Shown here in pieces: positions 5,737 through 6,756 of a stretch of 6,756 nt of DNA; positions within the stretch are counted from its first letter, which is position 1, and each line of letters opens with the position of its first letter. The DNA lies in the NCBI GenBank assembly GCA_029573365.1, contig JAKQGD010000177.1, positions 1 to 6,756 of the forward strand, given 5' to 3'. Source of the stretch: Bacteroidota bacterium. Lineage in GTDB: Bacteria > Bacteroidota > Bacteroidia > Chitinophagales > Saprospiraceae. The notes under the pieces are model-generated. The model was given only the letters and a program-made list of their open reading frames with translations. It had not been told where the DNA came from and ran no database searches. The position numbers and the translations under genes were made by a program.

Positions 5737-6756
5737 TTAAAATGAAATATTTACTCCGCCGGCAATCGTGCGGGTGGTGGGGTATGCATTGGTTTCAATG
5801 CCTGCCCGTGTGGGCGAATCATCGGGTAGTTCCGGTGTGAATCCTGAAAATTTCTTGAGAGTAAAGATGTTTTGTGCAGTGATAAATACCTTGCCCTCAC
5901 TGATCTTTGCCTTACTGAGAAACGATGCTGGAAGCTGATAACCAACTGTCACATTGTTGAGTCTGACGAATGATCCCGACTCCACATAATAGGTAGAAGC
6001 CGGCAGGAAACCCGAATTGGCAGCAGGTTCGTCCTGGATGCCTGAACCCGGTATCCATCTGTTGTATGCAAGGTCACGCTCCACATTGTCCAGGGCACTG
6101 AGCCTTAGGGCTTTTTTGCCATTATAAACCACATTGCCTACATTGCCGTAGATATCCATGCTTATGCTGAATGCCTTGTAGTCATACTCTGCATTGATGC
6201 CAAAATATGCTTTGGGCTGGTAAGAACCTACAAAAACCCTGTCCTTGTCGTCTATACGGCCGTCGTCATTGGTATCCTGGTATTTAAAATCACCGGGTGA
6301 GGCATTGGGTTGGATAACCTTACCACCGGTAGACACATAGCTGTCGATTTCGGCAGCATTCTGGAAGACTCCTACAACCTGAAGCACGTAAAAACTACCA
6401 ACAGGATGCCCATTGTCGGTCCTTGTGGTGTATATCTGCCCGGCTCCTATGCCGCCGTCGAGGATGGGCTGACCACCATTGAGACCGATGACACTGTTTT
6501 TATTGAGGGTGATGTTTCCGCCTACCCTGTACGAGGCATTGTCGCTTATGCGGTCACGCCAATTGGCAGCAAATTCTAAACCTGTGTTTTTTATAGAAGC
6601 AGCATTGGTGAGGACCACCCCGTCTTCGTCACCTACCACGGCAGGCACCTTGACATTGATAAGAAGGTCACGTGACTTTTTGGTGTAGAAGCCCAATTCG
6701 CCGTAAAGGCGTCCCTTAAACATGGAGTACTCCACGCCCAGATCGAGCTCTTCGGT
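5737..6756 (-). CDS. SusC-type TonB-dependent transporter, C-terminal part
   Basis: The frame is open to the right window edge and 339 residues are visible, about the last third of a protein that is usually near 1000 residues. SusC-type proteins are 22-stranded outer-membrane barrels that import oligosaccharides using TonB energy. The visible part has the family's barrel motifs in order: TEELDLGVEYSMFKGRLYGE at the edge, then YTKKSRDLL, NAASIKNTGLEFAANWR, SPGDFKYQDTNDDGRIDDKD, DRVFVGSYQPKAYFGINAEY, FVRLNNVTVGYQLP, KVFITAQNIFTL and the C-terminal beta-strand ending in GGVNISF, with the terminal Phe typical of barrel proteins. The loop DTNDDGRIDDKD (6241-6276) resembles a calcium-binding EF-type loop, as is common in this family. 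A GTG at 6733-6735 lies inside the barrel and is not the start. The signal peptide, carboxypeptidase-like domain, TonB box and plug lie outside the window. SusD follows after 12 nt. Confidence 0.95.
   Translation of the reverse strand, partial: TEELDLGVEYSMFKGRLYGELGFYTKKSRDLLINVKVPAVVGDEDGVVLTNAASIKNTGLEFAANWRDRISDNASYRVGGNITLNKNSVIGLNGGQPILDGGIGAGQIYTTRTDNGHPVGSFYVLQVVGVFQNAAEIDSYVSTGGKVIQPNASPGDFKYQDTNDDGRIDDKDRVFVGSYQPKAYFGINAEYDYKAFSISMDIYGNVGNVVYNGKKALRLSALDNVERDLAYNRWIPGSGIQDEPAANSGFLPASTYYVESGSFVRLNNVTVGYQLPASFLSKAKISEGKVFITAQNIFTLKKFSGFTPELPDDSPTRAGIETNAYPTTRTIAGGVNISF

Overview
All recognisable genes in this window lie on the minus strand and form one typical Bacteroidota polysaccharide utilisation locus (PUL). 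In transcription order, from high to low coordinates, they are: the C-terminal third of a SusC-type TonB-dependent transporter (cut by the right edge), its SusD-type glycan-binding lipoprotein, a small LamG/concanavalin-fold lipoprotein, two tandem GH144-type glucanases (older annotation 'glucoamylase family', PF10091), and the signal-peptide start of one more exported protein (cut by the left edge). The SusC/SusD pair, Bacteroidota-style lipoprotein signals and absence of strong Shine-Dalgarno sites point to the phylum. The genus cannot be read from the sequence; an environmental Chitinophagia, Sphingobacteriia or Cytophagia member would fit.

Layout: SusC end (5737-6756), a 12-nt gap, SusD (4189-5724), a 120-nt AT-rich gap with a 7-bp inverted repeat, LamG lipoprotein (3220-4068), a 78-nt gap holding a strong-looking intrinsic terminator, GH144 enzyme with an N-terminal Ig-like domain (1516-3141), an 18-nt gap, a second single-domain GH144 enzyme (109-1497), a 45-nt gap, and the start of the next gene (1-63). 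No RNA gene, mobile element, CRISPR array or plus-strand gene was seen.

How it probably works (inference): GH144 enzymes characterised so far cleave beta-1,2-glucan, for example Chitinophaga pinensis Cpin_6279 (endo) and a Parabacteroides distasonis exo-type enzyme. The LamG protein and the two-domain GH144 carry Lys plus acidic residues just after the lipid cysteine, resembling the Bacteroidota surface-export signal. The second GH144 lacks them and may stay periplasmic. This suggests surface capture and cutting of beta-1,2-glucan, import through SusCD, and further cutting in the periplasm. A beta-glucosidase such as GH3 would be a natural next gene, but the fragment at 1-63 is too short to show it.

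This looks like a known kind of system rather than a new one. The points most worth checking are the terminator placed 15 nt before the first glucanase start codon, the different predicted locations and architectures of the two glucanases, and an Asp-to-Asn difference at a possibly functional position in the two-domain enzyme.
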